From: Streptomyces iconiensis
Lineage (GTDB): Bacteria; Actinomycetota; Actinomycetes; Streptomycetales; Streptomycetaceae
Direction: 5' to 3'
Assembly (NCBI RefSeq): GCF_028657195.3
Contig: NZ_JANCPR020000057.1
Location: 1-63,483 of the forward strand
Length of the DNA stretch: 63,483 bases
The translations under genes were made by a program, and so were the position numbers. The notes under the pieces are model-generated. The model searched no databases and was not told the origin of the DNA. It saw only the letters and a program-made list of their open reading frames with translations. Shown piece after piece: positions 58,969-63,483 of the stretch; positions within the stretch are counted from its first letter, which is position 1; every line of letters begins with the position of its first letter.

Positions 58969-59006
58969 CCCCGCTGACCCCGCTGACCCCGCTGATCCCG
59001 CTGACG
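58962..59006 (+). repeat. 9-bp tandem repeat
   Basis: CCGCTGACC repeated at 58962, 58971, 58980, then CCGCTGATC (58989) and CCGCTGACG (58998). It starts within the stop of the J-like gene and decays toward 59045. The 217-bp gap up to the grpE-like start holds no other gene. Confidence 0.8.
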
Positions 59007-59185
59007 ACGCCGGCCTCGCTGACGGCCCGGACGTGGCTGACGGCCCCGGCGTCGCCGCTACCGCTCACATCGCTGACCGAGCCGTCGCCACCGAGCCAAC
59101 GGCACCGACCGGACGGCACCGTCCTAACGGGATCGTCCTGACGCCACCGAGCTATCGACATCGAGCTATCGAGGAGTCCATGTCC

Positions 59186-59763
59186 ATGAACGGCCCGACA
59201 CCGCGCGGGGGTTCGACCGAGGACCGGCTGGCGTTCGAGTTCGCCACCGCGCTCGGCGAACGCGACGCGGCACACCAGGCGGAGACCGAACGCTTGCTGC
59301 TGGCCGTCGCCGACGCGCTCGACTCCTTCGGGCGGCTGCTCGACGGCGGCCCCGAGGCGGCTGCCCAGGACCCGGCCGGTTTCGCGGCCGGCGTGCGCCT
59401 GGCGACGGGCCAGCTGGAAAAGGCCGTACGGGAACGCGGCCTCGAACCCATCGGCGTGCACGGCGAGTTGGCCGAGCCCGCCACCCACCTCGTCACCGAG
59501 GTCAGGGACGAACCAGGGCCCGAGGACAGCGTCGTCGAGGTGCTCCAGCGCGGCTACCGCCACCAGGGCCGCGTACTGCGCGCCGCCCGCGTCGCCGTTG
59601 CCTCCGGCACCGCGCAGGGACCGGAGCCCGCACCGCTCTCCGAGCCCGAGCCCGAGCGCACTCCCGGCACCGCTGCCGCCCCCGCCCCGGCCCCCACCGT
59701 GCCTGTCCCCACTCCCACGCCCGCAGACCCCGCAGAGAACACGCCCCAGCCCCAGGAGCCCGC

Positions 59764-59767
<4 letters not shown>
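59186..59767 (+). CDS. GrpE-like nucleotide exchange factor
   Basis: A 193-residue GrpE-family protein. A coiled-coil-like helical N-terminal half (residues ~10-85) leads to the beta-domain signature G-L-E-P-I-G ... S-V-V-E-V-L-Q-R-G-Y-R-H-Q-G-R-V-L-R-A-A-R-V-A-V, matching GrpE. The last ~45 residues are a Pro/Glu/Ala tail. GGAG at 59173-59176 is nine bases before ATG 59186; ATG 59180 is also possible. The stop overlaps the Hsp70 start (ATGA). It is not the housekeeping grpE, which in Streptomyces sits in the dnaK-grpE-dnaJ-hspR operon. It should release ADP from the adjacent Hsp70. Confidence 0.87.
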
Positions 59768-61896
<2,129 letters not shown>

Positions 61897-61897
61897 G

Positions 61898-62075
61898 ACC
61901 CCGTATCCGGCCGGTCCGTGTCCGACCGACCCTGTATCCGGTCGATGCGGACCCGACCGGCCCGTATCCAAGTGACCCGTATCCGACCGACGCGCAACCA
62001 ACCGCCCCGTACCCGACCGTTCCCGTCGGACCCGCGAAGAACTCGTTGGGTCCCGTTGGACCCGCGAAACAGGAG
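61898..62075 (+). repeat. 15-bp degenerate tandem repeat between the two Hsp70 genes
   Basis: About nine 15-bp units of the form ACCCGTATCCGACCG from 61898 to about 62030, followed by two near-identical copies of TCCCGTTGGACCCGCGAA around 62021 and 62052. The 185-bp gap has no gene. AGGAGAG at its end is the ribosome-binding site for the next gene. Confidence 0.8.
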
Positions 62076-62081
62076 AGCGCC

Positions 62082-63483
62082 GTGCCAGTGGTCAACCTCG
62101 GCCTGGACCTGGGCAGTACAGGTCTGCGTGCCGCCTGCGCCGCGCCCGGCGAACCCGCCAGGCCGCTCGCGCTGCCCGAAGGGCTGTGGCCCTGGCCGCT
62201 GTGCGAGGTGGCGACGCGTGGGCCGCTGCCCGTCGCGTTCTCCAGCCTCAAGGGGCGGCTGGGCGACGAGCGGCCCGTACGCGTGGACGGGCACACGCTC
62301 AGCGCGCGGGAAGCGGTCACCCGCGCGCTGGCCGCGGTGCGCGAACACGTCGCACGCGAGACGTCGGCCGACATCGGCCACACCGTCATCAGCGTTCCCG
62401 CGCGCTACGAGTCAGCGCGGCGCACGGCGCTGCGTGACGCCGCACACGCGGCGGGCCTGGGCGAGTTGCGGCTCATCAGCGACTCGCTCGCCGCCGCCGT
62501 CGGCCACACCGAGGGCGAGGGCAGCGGCACCCTGCTCGTCTACGGCATGGGACACAGCGGCTTCGAACTCGGCCTCGTACGCGGTGCGCGCGGCTACTAC
62601 CGCGCGCTGGGCTACGAGGGCGGCTCCACACCCGGCGGCGCCTCCTTCGACGCCGAGATCCTCACCGAGGCCCTCACCCTGCTGCGCCGCCACCGCACGA
62701 AGGTGGCTGCCGACAGCATGGACGAGGCGGGCTGGGCACGGCTTCTCGGCCGCGTCCAGCGCGTGAAGGCCACGCTCGGCTCCGTCGAGGTGACCAGTGC
62801 GGGCGAGGAGGCCCAGGCCGACGAGGCGGCGCCCTCCGTACTCGCGCTCGATCCGAACGGCCGGGTGCTCGTCCAGTTCGGCGCCGCCGGCTTCGCCGCT
62901 TTCCTCCGCCAGCACGTCGAGCAGACGCTCGGCCGTACCGAGAGCCTCCTCGACCAGGCCGGCCTCGAACCGTCCGACGTGGACACGGTGCTGCTCGTCG
63001 GGGGCAGCGGCGCCATGGCCGAGGTGCGCGGCGCCGTTGCGCGGCTCGCGCCCCAGTACGCCATGGCCACGCCAGGACTCCTCGCGCACGGGGCCGCACT
63101 CCACGCCGAGCGCCTCAGCCGGGCCCCGCACGCGGGCTCCGACGACCGCGCCGTACCCGGCACCGACGAGCCGTACGAGGAACGCGCCTCCACGCCCCTC
63201 CCGCCCCTCACCGCCACGGTCCTCTCCCAGCCGGGAAGCGAACCCGGTATCGAGGAGGCACGCCGATGGGCGGCCGAGGGCCGGGTCACCGAGGCGAGGG
63301 AACTCCTCCTCCACCTCGTGGCCGAGGCACAGCACCTCCTGTCCGAACTCCCCGCGCCCGGCCTCAGCCCCGCGCCCGGCCTCAGCCCCGTGCCCGGACC
63401 CGCCCCGGCCCCGGACCGCCGCCCCGCCCCCCGCCCCGGCAGGCACCCCGGAGCGGGCCCCGCCCCCCGGCCGGCCCCCGCAC
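62082..63483 (+). CDS. Degenerate Hsp70-like protein, incomplete at window edge
   Basis: Open frame of 467 codons running off the window. The GTG 62082 start has AGGAG six bases upstream. It begins V-N-L-G-L-D-L-G-S-T-G-L-R like the Hsp70 phosphate-1 loop, and contains I-S-V-P-A-R-Y and V-L-L-V-G-G-S-G-A-M (adenosine motif). The phosphate-2 loop, D-L-G-G-G-T-F-D in the neighbour, is replaced by Y-G-M-G-H-S-G-F-E, losing the Asp and most Gly. ATP hydrolysis is therefore doubtful. After the ~370-residue ATPase-like domain comes a short helix (E-E-A-R-R-W-A-A-E-G-R-V-T-E-A) and a Pro/Ala/Gly-rich stretch at the edge instead of a substrate-binding domain. It may be a regulatory pseudo-Hsp70. Confidence 0.85.
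   Translation, partial: MPVVNLGLDLGSTGLRAACAAPGEPARPLALPEGLWPWPLCEVATRGPLPVAFSSLKGRLGDERPVRVDGHTLSAREAVTRALAAVREHVARETSADIGHTVISVPARYESARRTALRDAAHAAGLGELRLISDSLAAAVGHTEGEGSGTLLVYGMGHSGFELGLVRGARGYYRALGYEGGSTPGGASFDAEILTEALTLLRRHRTKVAADSMDEAGWARLLGRVQRVKATLGSVEVTSAGEEAQADEAAPSVLALDPNGRVLVQFGAAGFAAFLRQHVEQTLGRTESLLDQAGLEPSDVDTVLLVGGSGAMAEVRGAVARLAPQYAMATPGLLAHGAALHAERLSRAPHAGSDDRAVPGTDEPYEERASTPLPPLTATVLSQPGSEPGIEEARRWAAEGRVTEARELLLHLVAEAQHLLSELPAPGLSPAPGLSPVPGPAPAPDRRPAPRPGRHPGAGPAPRPAPA

Noticed and set aside
61898..62075. 15-bp arrays as CRISPR repeats
   Set aside because: Units are short, abutting and drifted, without unique spacers, and there are no cas genes.

Overview
The window is about 63.5 kb of very GC-rich chromosome with long codon-biased ORFs, GTG starts, many LacI/TetR/GntR/XRE regulators, paired histidine kinases and response regulators, DUF397 and mycothiol-type proteins. 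It also carries a malEFG-aglA-pulA set whose MalR closely resembles that of Streptomyces coelicolor as I remember it. I infer a Streptomyces (or close relative), chromosomal. I saw no rRNA, tRNA, IS element, prophage or CRISPR array.

Layout. 0.2-1.1 kb: PAP2-type membrane phosphatase. 1.1-10.3 kb: maltose/maltodextrin region, made of malR and a GH13 glucosidase on the minus strand, then malE-malF-malG, a second GH13 and a second LacI regulator on the plus strand. The GH13+LacI pair is thus duplicated and mirrored around malEFG. 10.4-15.0 kb: response regulator and an unusual histidine kinase divergent from an ABC-2 type ATPase/permease pair. 15.4-18.1 kb: secreted pullulanase, whose promoter region shares elements with the malE promoter. 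18.1-23.2 kb: SnoaL-like protein, a sigma-like membrane protein, a metallo-beta-lactamase-fold hydrolase, a frameshifted remnant of an MFS transporter, and a TetR regulator. 23.4-29.5 kb: DUF1707 protein, histidine kinase, a Tat-type GH89 alpha-N-acetylglucosaminidase and a response regulator, all on the minus strand. 29.6-31.2 kb: whiJ-like module (ATPase/anti-sigma-like, XRE, DUF397). 31.2-40.5 kb: single genes including a NACHT-LRR STAND protein, FAD enzymes, GNAT, a mycothiol-type enzyme and a PrmC-like methyltransferase. 40.6-44.0 kb: another two-component system and a lipoprotein serine hydrolase. 44.2-46.7 kb: GntR regulator convergent with a fused TmpA-TmpB-like phosphonate oxygenase, each preceded by the same 16-bp operator. 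46.9-47.9 kb: Gfo/Idh/MocA oxidoreductase.

48.1-63.5 kb (running off the window): the most interesting part. This plus-strand gene train encodes a small unknown protein, a 1218-residue TPR protein, a ~2030-residue CHAT-protease/TPR-like giant, a small J-domain-like protein, a GrpE-like protein, a DnaK-like Hsp70 with a zinc ribbon at the interdomain linker, and a second, degenerate Hsp70. Several genes overlap or nearly so. I infer a dedicated Hsp70 chaperone machine wired to a caspase-like CHAT protease; I know of no described system with this composition.

A secondary theme is repeat expansion. Many intergenic gaps carry degenerate tandem repeats (often 15 bp; also 9, 14 and 20 bp), and several proteins carry in-frame low-complexity expansions (GER, GAGP, GADG/GAN, PDG, TDT, PEAAPT).
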